From an uncultured Clostridium sp. (lineage in GTDB: Bacteria > Bacillota > Clostridia > Clostridiales > Clostridiaceae), in the NCBI RefSeq assembly GCF_900769625.1, contig NZ_CAAGHK010000049.1, positions 1 through 48,353 on the forward strand: 48,353 nt of DNA. Direction: 5' to 3'. A model generated the notes under the pieces. The model did no database searches and was not told the DNA's origin. It saw only the letters and a list, made by a program, of their open reading frames with translations. How positions within the stretch are numbered: position 1 is the stretch's first letter; each line of letters opens with the position of its first letter. The position numbers were made by a program, and so were the translations under genes. Positions 41,287 to 48,353 of this stretch are shown one piece after another.

Positions 41287-42494
41287 TACCCAAAATAATT
41301 TGTCTGTTACTTTCATTTGGATTGTGGATATATATTTCAAATGTTGAAAATCCTACGAGGAGCGTTGAAGTGAAAAATATTCCGGTTGAGCTTGTTAATT
41401 TAGACAGTCTAGCAAAATCTAATTTTGCAGTTTCGGGAAATCAGAAATACACAGTAGATTTAAAAATTGAAGGATCATCAGCTGATGTTATAAAAGCGAA
41501 GCCTGGAGACTTTAAAATTGTTGCTGATATGTCTACTTATGCATTGAAGACAGGAGAAAATACAGTACCAGTTCAAATAATAAGTTATCCTGAAAATATT
41601 ACTATAAAAAATAATGGATTTTTGAGTATAAAAGTAGAATTAGAAGAACTAATCAGCAAAGATATTGCAATACAATCAAAAGTTAAATTAAATTATAAGG
41701 ACAACATATATGAGATGAGCAAAAAAATAACTCCAGTATCAGTAACAGTGCAAGGAGCTAAAAGCAGCATAGAAAAAATAAGTTCAGCAGTTATTAGCGG
41801 TGAAGAAAATGGAATATCTACTGATTTTGAAAAGAATTACGAGATAAAATTTGTTGATTCAAATGGTGAAGAAGTTAAAAATATTTCTTCTAATATAGAT
41901 ACAGCAAAATTATCAGTTAGTGTTTTAAATGGGAAAAGTGTTGCTATAAATTTAAAGATAACTGGAGCGCCAAAAGAAGGACTGGAGTTAATGGGGTGTG
42001 AATTAAGTTCTAATTATATTAATATTGCTGGAAAGAGCAATGTTCTAGAAAAAATTCAAGCTATTGATACTGAAAATATTGATATTTCAAAACTGGATGA
42101 TACGAGTGAATTGGATGTTAAATTAGTTATTCCAGAAGGTGTTCGGGTAACAAGTGGACAGGAATATGTGAAAGTTAAGGTAATATTAAAAGTAAAAGAA
42201 AATATAGATGAGAATAGTAGTAAAAACTTAAGTATACCTGTAAAGTATAATAATTTAAAGGAAGATTTTGTTTTAGAATCTTCAACTGAAAAAGTCAGCA
42301 TTACTATATCAGGAACTCAATCAGAACTGGATAAAATAAATGAAGACTCATTAAGTGCAGTAGTTGATTTATCATCACTGACAGATGAAGGAACACACTT
42401 TTACAATCCTGAAGTATCATTTAAAAGTCCTACGAGTGTAACAATAACTAATATTGAAAAAGTAGAAGTTGTCGTTAAAAAAAAATCTGAATAA
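41253..42494 (+). CDS. cdaR: YbbR-domain protein CdaR, regulator of CdaA
   Basis: 413 residues: one N-terminal transmembrane segment (about 10-28, PKIICLLLSFGLWIYIS) and a long outside part built of about four YbbR repeats. CdaR binds CdaA and changes its activity. The start lies inside cdaA, after AAGGTGA. In many Firmicutes glmM follows as third gene; here a terminator and an unrelated FAD enzyme follow instead. Confidence 0.92.
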   Translation: MDKIKNKNKPLIPKIICLLLSFGLWIYISNVENPTRSVEVKNIPVELVNLDSLAKSNFAVSGNQKYTVDLKIEGSSADVIKAKPGDFKIVADMSTYALKTGENTVPVQIISYPENITIKNNGFLSIKVELEELISKDIAIQSKVKLNYKDNIYEMSKKITPVSVTVQGAKSSIEKISSAVISGEENGISTDFEKNYEIKFVDSNGEEVKNISSNIDTAKLSVSVLNGKSVAINLKITGAPKEGLELMGCELSSNYINIAGKSNVLEKIQAIDTENIDISKLDDTSELDVKLVIPEGVRVTSGQEYVKVKVILKVKENIDENSSKNLSIPVKYNNLKEDFVLESSTEKVSITISGTQSELDKINEDSLSAVVDLSSLTDEGTHFYNPEVSFKSPTSVTITNIEKVEVVVKKKSE

Positions 42495-42502
42495 TTATCA
42501 TA

Positions 42503-42537
42503 AGGTGGGTATATTTTGTATCCACCTCATATTTTTA
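42503..42537 (+). terminator. terminator of cdaA-cdaR
   Basis: AGGTGGGTA (42503-42511) pairs with TATCCACCT (42519-42527), nine pairs including one G-T, followed by CATATTTTTATT. Confidence 0.85.
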
Positions 42538-42618
42538 TTAAAACAGAAATACCAGATGCAGTATACTTTGATTTTATGATTGTATGATTGTATACAGATG
42601 TATGTCAGTCTTGATTTA

Positions 42619-42627
42619 TGATATAAT
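42619..42627 (+). promoter_or_regulatory. possible extended -10 promoter of the FAD-enzyme gene
   Basis: TG-A-TATAAT at 42619-42627 with no good -35. Distance to the gene is about 50 nt. Confidence 0.4.
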
Positions 42628-42675
42628 TATGTAACTCATTTTATATGAATTTGAAAGGAAAAACGGTGAATATAG

Positions 42676-44280
42676 ATGGCTATAAGAATAAATAATATAA
42701 ATTTAAGTTTAGATGATAATGAAGAACTTATTGAAAAGAAAGTATGTAAAAAATTAAAAATATCAAGTGATGAAATAGAAAGATTAATTATTGTTAAAAA
42801 GAGTATTGATGCAAGAAAGAAAAATGATATTAAATTTACATACTGCGTTGATGTAATATGTGATAAGGAAAAGAAGATTCTTTCAAGAATACACGATAAA
42901 GACGTTAAATTTGAAGAAATTAAAGAAAAAGAACCAATAGCTGTAGGTGATTTAGAATTAAAATCAAGACCTGTTGTAGTTGGGTTTGGACCAGCTGGTA
43001 TTTTTGCGGCATTGACACTTGCAAGACAAGGATATAAACCAGTTGTGTATGAACGTGGGGAAGATGTTGATAATAGAACTAAAACTGTGGATAAGTTTTG
43101 GAAAACTGGTGAATTAAATCTTGAGTCTAATGTACAGTTTGGAGAAGGGGGAGCAGGGACTTTCTCTGATGGTAAATTGACAACAAGAATAAAGGACTTC
43201 AGATGTGCTTTTGTTCTTGATGAATTAATAAAAGGCGGGGCACCATCAGAAATAAAATATGAAAGCAAGGCTCATGTTGGAACAGATCTTTTAAAGGGTG
43301 TTGTAAAAAATATAAGAGAAGAAATTAAAGCTCTTGGTGGAGAGGTTAATTTTAGCTCTAAAGTAGAAAAAATAGAATATGAAAATAGTAAACTTAAAAG
43401 TATAGTTGTAAATGGTGAAGAAAAACCATGTGAAGCTCTTGTATTAGCAATAGGACACAGTTCGAGAGATACATATGAAATGCTTAATGAACAAGGTGTT
43501 TCAATGGAGGCAAAGGCCTTTGCAATTGGTGTCAGAATCGAACACCCTCAGGAAGTCATTAATTTAAGCCAATATGGAGAAAACTATAAGCATCCTAAAT
43601 TACATGCAGCAGATTATAGACTTACATATCAAAGTGAAAAGTTAAAAAGAGGTGTATATTCATTCTGTATGTGTCCAGGTGGAGTTGTTGTTGCAGCAGC
43701 ATCAGAAGAAGGAAGACTGGTATCAAACGGGATGAGCTATCATGCGAGAGATCTTGCTAATGCAAATTCTGCTTTAGTTGTTACTGTAAATCCAGAGGAT
43801 TTTGAAGGTGATTCACCACTTAGAGGAATGGAATTCCAAAGACATTATGAAAGTCTTGCATTTAAGCTTGGCGGAGGAGATTACAAGGCACCATTACAGC
43901 TTGTTGGTGATTTTATGAATGACCGAGTATCAACTAAACTTGGTAGAGTAATACCAAGTTATACAGCAGGATATGTATTTAAGGAACTTAAAGATTGTCT
44001 TCCTTCTTATGTAATTGAAGCTATTAAAGAAGGTATACAGAATTTTGATAAGAAAATAAAGGGATATGGAGATGCTGATGCAGTACTTACAGGTATTGAA
44101 ACAAGAACCTCTGCTCCAGTCAGAATACATAGAAATGCAAATTTAGAAAGTATAAATATTGAAGGGCTTTATCCTACAGGTGAAGGTGCAGGATTTGCAG
44201 GTGGAATAATTTCTGCTGCTGTAGATGGAATTAAAGTTGCTGAACATATTATTAATAAATACAAACCTTTTGAAAAATAA
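42676..44280 (+). CDS. NAD(P)/FAD-dependent oxidoreductase (COG2509 type)
   Basis: 534 residues. An N-terminal domain of about 95 residues precedes a Rossmann FAD-binding fold with GFGPAGIFAALTLA (103-116). Further family features are QFGEGGAGTFSDGKLTTR, GVRIEHPQE, FCMCPGGVV and a C-terminal GEGAGFAGGI motif. The family is widespread and its substrate is not known; it resembles dehydrogenases of unknown role. Not obviously tied to c-di-AMP. It stands alone between two terminators. Confidence 0.85.
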   Translation: MAIRINNINLSLDDNEELIEKKVCKKLKISSDEIERLIIVKKSIDARKKNDIKFTYCVDVICDKEKKILSRIHDKDVKFEEIKEKEPIAVGDLELKSRPVVVGFGPAGIFAALTLARQGYKPVVYERGEDVDNRTKTVDKFWKTGELNLESNVQFGEGGAGTFSDGKLTTRIKDFRCAFVLDELIKGGAPSEIKYESKAHVGTDLLKGVVKNIREEIKALGGEVNFSSKVEKIEYENSKLKSIVVNGEEKPCEALVLAIGHSSRDTYEMLNEQGVSMEAKAFAIGVRIEHPQEVINLSQYGENYKHPKLHAADYRLTYQSEKLKRGVYSFCMCPGGVVVAAASEEGRLVSNGMSYHARDLANANSALVVTVNPEDFEGDSPLRGMEFQRHYESLAFKLGGGDYKAPLQLVGDFMNDRVSTKLGRVIPSYTAGYVFKELKDCLPSYVIEAIKEGIQNFDKKIKGYGDADAVLTGIETRTSAPVRIHRNANLESINIEGLYPTGEGAGFAGGIISAAVDGIKVAEHIINKYKPFEK

Positions 44281-44322
44281 TAACAAAAAACCTCTATTAT
44301 TATTGGTAGAGGTTTTTTGTTA
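44281..44322 (+). terminator. terminator of the FAD-enzyme gene
   Basis: TAACAAAAAACCTCTA (44281-44296) and TAGAGGTTTTTTGTTA (44307-44322): sixteen perfect pairs with a T-run in the 3' arm. The symmetry allows use from both strands. Confidence 0.9.
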
Positions 44323-44370
44323 TCTTAATAATAAAAAATTGAATAGTTATTAAAATATTTTTTATAAAAT

Positions 44371-44400
44371 TTAGCATTTTAAGTTATTTTTTGATACAAT
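44371..44400 (+). promoter_or_regulatory. possible promoter of ptb-buk
   Basis: TTAGCA (44371-44376), 18 bases, then TACAAT (44395-44400) with a TG-N extension. Moderate match only; the leader would be about 80 nt. Confidence 0.4.
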
Positions 44401-44487
44401 AGTATTATAAAGAAATTATTAACATAAACTTAATTGATATAATTTTAACAAACATAAGCGATTAAATTAAATAAAGAGGTGCAGGAA

Positions 44488-45396
44488 ATGAGTAAAAATT
44501 TTGATGATTTATTTTCAAGATTGAAAGAAATTGAAACTAAAAAAGTTGCTGTTGCAGTAGCTCAGGATGAACCAGTTTTAGAGGCAGTAAAAGAAGCCGA
44601 TGAAAAGGGGATAGCTAATGCAGTATTAGTAGGGGACAAAGAAAAGATTCAAGAAATTGCAGATAAAATAGATATGGATTTATCTAAGTTTGAAATAATG
44701 GATATTAAGGATCCTAAAAAAGCAACATTAGAAGCAGTTAAGCTTGTATCAAGCGGAAATGCTGATATGTTAATGAAGGGATTAATAGATACAGCTACAT
44801 TTTTAAGAAGCGTTTTAAATAAAGAAGTTGGTCTTAGAACAGGTAAAGTAATGTCTCACGTATCTGTATTTGAAATAGAAGGATGGGATAGATTATTCTT
44901 CATTACAGACGTTGCATTTAACACATATCCAGAATTAAAGGATAAAATAACAATAATAAACAATGCAGTTTCAGTAGCACATGCATGTGGTATCGAAAAA
45001 CCAAAGGTTGGAGTTGTATGTCCAGTTGAAGTTGTAAATTCTAATATGCCATCTACAGTTGATGCGGCATTACTTGCTAAAATGAGTGATAGAGGACAAT
45101 TCAAAGGATGTGTAGTTGATGGACCATTTGCTTTAGATAATGCAATATCTATGGAAGCTGCTCAACATAAGGGTGTTAAAGGTGAAGTTGCAGGACAAGC
45201 TGATATCTTAATGATGCCAAACATTGAAACAGGTAATGTAATGTACAAAACATTAACTTATTTTGCACCTGTTAAAAATGGATGCCTTTTAGTTGGAACA
45301 TCAGCACCAGCAATCCTTACTTCAAGAGCTGATACATTTGAAACTAAGGTCAACTCAATTGCTTTAGCAGCATTAGTTGCAGCAAAAAATAAATAA
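44488..45396 (+). CDS. ptb: phosphate butyryltransferase
   Basis: 302 residues from ATG 44488 (MSKNFDDLFSRLKEIETKKV); the GTG at 44479 is part of the AGAGGTG SD. Converts butyryl-CoA + Pi to butyryl-phosphate. Belongs to the phosphotransacetylase family (KGLIDTATFLRSVLN, PNIETGNVMYKTL motifs), and its close fit to clostridial Ptb plus the adjacent buk makes butyrate the main product. This is the energy-yielding end of the fermentation. Confidence 0.95.
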   Translation: MSKNFDDLFSRLKEIETKKVAVAVAQDEPVLEAVKEADEKGIANAVLVGDKEKIQEIADKIDMDLSKFEIMDIKDPKKATLEAVKLVSSGNADMLMKGLIDTATFLRSVLNKEVGLRTGKVMSHVSVFEIEGWDRLFFITDVAFNTYPELKDKITIINNAVSVAHACGIEKPKVGVVCPVEVVNSNMPSTVDAALLAKMSDRGQFKGCVVDGPFALDNAISMEAAQHKGVKGEVAGQADILMMPNIETGNVMYKTLTYFAPVKNGCLLVGTSAPAILTSRADTFETKVNSIALAALVAAKNK

Positions 45397-45512
45397 TAGA
45401 TTTTAAATTATTCATTAGAGGAATTTATTTAAATATTGACATTAGTAGTATGACAACAGAGCTAATAATTAAAAATATATAACTATTGAAAGTTAGATAT
45501 GGGGGATACGAA

Positions 45513-46580
45513 ATGGCTTATAAATTATTAATAATTAATCCAGGGTCAACATCAACAAAAATTGGTGTATACGAAGATGAAAAAGAATTATTTGAAGAAA
45601 CATTAAGACATACAAACGAAGAATTAAAACAGTTTGATACAATTTTTGATCAATTCCAATTTAGAAAAGATGTTATTCTTAAAGTATTATCAGAAAAGAA
45701 TTTTGATATAAAGACATTAAGTGCTGTTGTTGGAAGAGGCGGAATGCTTAAGCCAGTTGAAGGTGGTACTTATGCAGTTAATGATGCAATGGTTGAAGAT
45801 TTAAAAGTTGGAGTTCAAGGACCTCATGCTTCAAACTTAGGTGGAATTTTAGCTAGATCAATAGCAGATGAAGTAGGAGTACCTTCATTTATAGTTGATC
45901 CCGTTGTTACTGATGAGCTTGCAGATGTTGCAAGATTATCTGGTACACCTGAAATTCCAAGAAAGAGTAAATTCCATGCATTAAACCAAAAAGCAGTTGC
46001 TAAGAGATATGGAAAAGAAAGTGGAAAAGGATATGAAAATTTAAATCTTGTAGTTGTTCACATGGGCGGTGGAGTTTCAGTTGGAGCTCATAATCACGGA
46101 AAAGTTGTAGATGTAAACAATGCACTTGATGGAGATGGTCCATTTTCACCAGAAAGAGCAGGGGCAGTTCCAGCTGGTGATTTAATAAAAATGTGCTTTA
46201 GCGGTAAGTATAGTCAGGCAGAAGTATACAGCAAGATAGTTGGTAAAGGTGGATTTGTTGGCTACTTAAATACTAATGATGTTAAGGGAACTATAGATAA
46301 GATGGAAGCTGGCGATAAGGAATGCGAAAAAATTTACAAAGCTTTCTTATATCAGATTACAAAAGCAATCGGAGAAATGTCAGCAGCATTAAATGGTAAA
46401 GTAGATCAGATAATCTTAACAGGTGGTATAGCATACTCACCAATACTTGTACCAGATTTAAAAGCAAATGTTGAATGGATTGCTCCAGTTACAGTATATC
46501 CAGGAGAAGATGAATTATTAGCTTTAGCTCAAGGTGCTATAAGAGTACTTGATGGAGAAGAAAAAGCTAAGGTTTATTAA
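45513..46580 (+). CDS. buk: butyrate kinase
   Basis: 355 residues from ATG 45513 (MAYKLLIINPGSTSTKIGVY); GGGGGAT lies before it, and the upstream in-frame extension has no SD. ASKHA-fold acetokinase family with GRGGMLKPVEGGTY, VVHMGGGVSVGAH and ILTGGIAYS. Makes ATP and butyrate from butyryl-phosphate. It follows ptb by 116 nt in the same direction with no terminator between. Confidence 0.95.
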   Translation: MAYKLLIINPGSTSTKIGVYEDEKELFEETLRHTNEELKQFDTIFDQFQFRKDVILKVLSEKNFDIKTLSAVVGRGGMLKPVEGGTYAVNDAMVEDLKVGVQGPHASNLGGILARSIADEVGVPSFIVDPVVTDELADVARLSGTPEIPRKSKFHALNQKAVAKRYGKESGKGYENLNLVVVHMGGGVSVGAHNHGKVVDVNNALDGDGPFSPERAGAVPAGDLIKMCFSGKYSQAEVYSKIVGKGGFVGYLNTNDVKGTIDKMEAGDKECEKIYKAFLYQITKAIGEMSAALNGKVDQIILTGGIAYSPILVPDLKANVEWIAPVTVYPGEDELLALAQGAIRVLDGEEKAKVY

Positions 46581-46590
46581 GATATAGTTT

Positions 46591-46632
46591 TTTATACACA
46601 CTTAGGTTCAAAACTGAGTGTGTATTTTTTTG
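46591..46632 (+). terminator. terminator of ptb-buk
   Basis: ATACACACTTAG pairs with CTGAGTGTGTAT over 12 pairs (one T-G), loop GTTCAAAA, followed by TTTTTT. Confidence 0.92.
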
Positions 46633-46694
46633 AATTTATTTTATATATTTTTTTTAAATAAATATTCTGTATATAATTTTAAAAAGCCTATAAG

Positions 46695-46725
46695 GATTTT
46701 TATCTCAATTGTCCAATGTTAATTG
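46695..46725. repeat. dispersed intergenic repeat, copy 2
   Basis: GATTTTTATC (46695-46704), then CAATTGTCCAATGTTAATTG (46706-46725), 18 of 20 identical to the copy at 40174-40193. Confidence 0.55.
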
Positions 46726-46930
46726 GTACTTATATAAAGTATAAAATTTAATACTCTTTAATAAGTAAAGTAATTGGGAAATTTGATAAAATGGAAAAAA
46801 TGTATATAGAGAATGAGCAAAATACTAAATTTCTGCAAAAATTTGCTACAATAATAGAATGAATTTTAGAAAATATAATAATTATGCGAAGTATTTTAAA
46901 TATTTATAATATTTTCAAAATAAGTATTGA

Positions 46931-46959
46931 TTGACAAAAACATCCATAATTGTTATACT
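46931..46959 (+). promoter_or_regulatory. sigma-A promoter of ilvC
   Basis: Perfect TTGACA (46931-46936) and TATACT (46954-46959), 17 bases apart. Start predicted near 46966, leaving an unusually long 180-nt leader. Confidence 0.8.
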
Positions 46960-47145
46960 AAAAATAATAACGAAATGATAAAAAATCGTTAAAAAAGAAA
47001 AAATAAAGTTATTAAATTACTATTAATTTGAGGTTTGTTTTAAAATTTAAGCAATGATTTTAAAGTTACAGAACTTACAAATTACTATGTGGAAATTGTG
47101 AGTAATGCAAATTTAAGACAATAATTATTTTGGGGGTTATAGACA

Positions 47146-48171
47146 ATGAATGAAGCAAGAATTTTTTATCAACAAGACTGTGATTTATCATTATTAAATG
47201 GTAAAACAATAGCTGTTATTGGTTACGGAAGCCAAGGACATGCTCATGCATTAAATGCAAAGGATTCAGGATGTAACGTAATTATCGGTTTATATGAAGG
47301 AAGTAAATCATGGGCTAAGGCAGAAGCTCAAGGATTTGAAGTATTTACTGCAGCTGAAGCAGCTAAAAGAGCTGATATTATTATGATTCTTATCAATGAT
47401 GAATTACAAGCAGCAATGTACAAGAAAGATATAGAACCAAACTTAGAATCAGGAAACATGTTAATGTTTGCTCATGGTTTCAATATTCACTTTAATCAAA
47501 TCATTCCACCTAAGGATGTTGATGTAACAATGATTGCTCCAAAGGGACCAGGACACACTGTAAGAAGTGAATACTTAGAAGGAAAAGGTGTTCCATGTTT
47601 AGTGGCTGTACATCAAGATGCTACAGGTAAGGCTTTACAAATGGCTCTTGCATACTCATTAGCAATCGGTGGAGCAAATGCTGGTGTTCTTGAAACTACA
47701 TTCAGAACAGAAACAGAAACTGATTTATTCGGTGAACAAGCAGTTCTTTGTGGTGGTGTTACTGCATTAATGCAGGCTGGATTTGAAACATTAGTAGAAG
47801 CAGGATATGATCCAAGAAATGCTTACTTTGAATGTATTCATGAAATGAAATTAATCGTTGATTTAATATACCAATCAGGTTTTGCTGGGATGAGATACTC
47901 AGTTTCTAACACAGCTGAATATGGTGATTACATCACTGGACCTAAAATAATAACTGAAGATACTAAGAAGGCTATGAAGAAGATTCTTAAAGATATACAA
48001 GATGGTACATTTGCAAAAGACTTCTTATTAGATATGTCTCAAGCTGGAGGACAAGCTCACTTCAAAGCAATGAGAAAGTTAGCTTCTGAACACGAATCAG
48101 AAAAAGTTGGTGCAGAAATCAGAAAGCTTTACAGCTGGAATAATGAAAGCGATAAATTAATCAACAACTAG
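47146..48171 (+). CDS. ilvC: ketol-acid reductoisomerase, class I
   Basis: 341 residues. NAD(P)-binding GYGSQG motif (26-31) and the C-terminal knotted domain with TETDLFGEQAVLCGG and ECIHEMKLIVDL metal-binding acidic residues. Second common step of valine, leucine and isoleucine synthesis: acetolactate or acetohydroxybutyrate to the dihydroxy acid. The cofactor loop after the second strand (GLYEGSKSW) keeps serines typical of NADPH use. No other ilv or leu gene is next to it. ATG follows TGGGGG. Confidence 0.96.
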   Translation: MNEARIFYQQDCDLSLLNGKTIAVIGYGSQGHAHALNAKDSGCNVIIGLYEGSKSWAKAEAQGFEVFTAAEAAKRADIIMILINDELQAAMYKKDIEPNLESGNMLMFAHGFNIHFNQIIPPKDVDVTMIAPKGPGHTVRSEYLEGKGVPCLVAVHQDATGKALQMALAYSLAIGGANAGVLETTFRTETETDLFGEQAVLCGGVTALMQAGFETLVEAGYDPRNAYFECIHEMKLIVDLIYQSGFAGMRYSVSNTAEYGDYITGPKIITEDTKKAMKKILKDIQDGTFAKDFLLDMSQAGGQAHFKAMRKLASEHESEKVGAEIRKLYSWNNESDKLINN

Positions 48172-48206
48172 TAGCAAAAGTTAATTTAAATAAATATTAG
48201 AAACAT

Positions 48207-48246
48207 AAAAGTTATTGTTCTTAATACAAGTGCAATAACTTTTTTA
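48207..48246. terminator. terminator between ilvC and the convergent gene
   Basis: AAAAGTTATTG (48207-48217) and CAATAACTTTT (48233-48243): eleven perfect pairs followed by TTT. The A-run on the 5' side allows minus-strand use too. Confidence 0.88.
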
Positions 48247-48281
48247 TATTTGTATTTAATAAACACCACTTTACAATAAAT

Positions 48282-48353
48282 TTAGCTGACTTCGTCTTGC
48301 GAAGCAAAGTAATTAATAGCATCTTTAATTGTTATAATATTTTTTGCAGATTG
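48282..48353 (-). CDS. probable acyl carrier protein, C-terminal end (partial)
   Basis: Minus-strand frame entering from the right edge and ending at TAA (48284-48282). Only 23 residues are visible (SAKNIITIKDAINYFASQ and flanks). The I-x-T-I-K-D-A-I-N-Y pattern is the last helix of acyl carrier proteins. The phosphopantetheine serine lies outside the window, so this rests on a short match. Confidence 0.55.
   Translation of the reverse strand, partial: QSAKNIITIKDAINYFASQDEVS

Larger units (their letters stand above)
46633..47145. other. intergenic region upstream of ilvC
   Basis: About 510 bases. It holds copy 2 of the dispersed repeat (46695-46725), the ilvC promoter (46931-46959) and a 180-nt leader. 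The leader has a TAACGA / TCGTTA hairpin (46968-46991) and an ATTACT / AGTAAT hairpin (47081-47106). No T-box motif or terminator hairpin was found in it. Confidence 0.6.

Noticed and set aside
46795..46863. 23-codon frame MEKMYIENEQ between buk and ilvC
   Set aside because: No SD, low-complexity AT-rich composition, no recognisable similarity.
47054..47101. Leucine-containing 15-codon frame in the ilvC leader, possible attenuation leader peptide
   Set aside because: No ribosome-binding site before its ATG and no terminator/antiterminator pair downstream; four leucines are expected in such AT-rich sequence.
46966..47145. T-box or other riboswitch before ilvC
   Set aside because: No T-box consensus (AGGGTGG-type antiterminator motif) and no intrinsic terminator in the leader.

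Overview
The window is a low-GC chromosomal segment from a butyrate-forming, spore-forming anaerobe. It most resembles Clostridium sensu stricto of the C. butyricum / C. beijerinckii type. This rests on the very AT-rich spacers and codon use, strong AGGAGG ribosome-binding sites, the ptb-buk butyrate pair, sporulation/germination genes (cwlD, a SleB-type hydrolase) and the Firmicutes order of the ribosomal-protein region. The species cannot be fixed from the sequence alone. No rRNA, tRNA, CRISPR array, transposase or phage gene was seen.

Region 1 (1-16.7 kb) is the ribosomal superoperon. It starts with the 3' end of tuf and its terminator, a 500-nt AT-rich spacer, and a consensus promoter with a structured leader. 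Then come rpsJ-rplC-rplD-rplW-rplB-rpsS-rplV-rpsC-rplP-rpmC-rpsQ-rplN-rplX-rplE-rpsN-rpsH-rplF-rplR-rpsE-rpmD-rplO-secY-adk-map, a small KOW protein, infA and rpmJ. A second consensus promoter and hairpin leader precede rpsM-rpsK-rpsD-rpoA-rplQ, which ends in a strong terminator. Nearly all genes run on the plus strand.

Region 2 (16.8-21.6 kb) holds the shared module of an ECF vitamin/metal transporter (ecfA1-ecfA2-ecfT), truA, and rplM-rpsI behind a consensus promoter whose spacer contains a palindrome and an L13-type leader hairpin.

Region 3 (22-30.7 kb) contains single genes and small units: a Na/Pi-cotransporter with a PhoU-like tail, cwlD, a tiny convergent membrane protein, a two-subunit iron-sulfur fumarase, a YitT-family membrane protein on the minus strand, and a membrane-anchored TPR protein followed by a response regulator and sensor kinase.

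Region 4 (30.8-48.35 kb) holds a class I (oxygen-type) ribonucleotide reductase with an NrdR-box-like site, ptsI, a second TPR membrane protein preceded by two matching palindromes, isoaspartyl dipeptidase, a SleB-like hydrolase (minus), the c-di-AMP cyclase cdaA with its regulator cdaR, an FAD-dependent oxidoreductase, ptb-buk, ilvC, and the 3' end of a probable acyl carrier protein on the minus strand.

Most of the window is conserved housekeeping sequence and I found no clear new multi-gene system. The most interesting signals are non-coding: structured leaders before rpsJ, rpsM, rplM and the KOW gene; hairpins in the rplW-rplB and rplB-rpsS spacers; paired ACTAACA-NN-TGTTAGT palindromes; a hairpin that would hide the SD of the SleB-like gene; and a dispersed intergenic repeat found twice. 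Several starts were moved from the longest reading frame to the codon served by the Shine-Dalgarno sequence (rplX, adk, KOW gene, infA, rpoA, truA, fumarase alpha, RNR beta, TPR-2, SleB-like, cdaA, ptb, buk).
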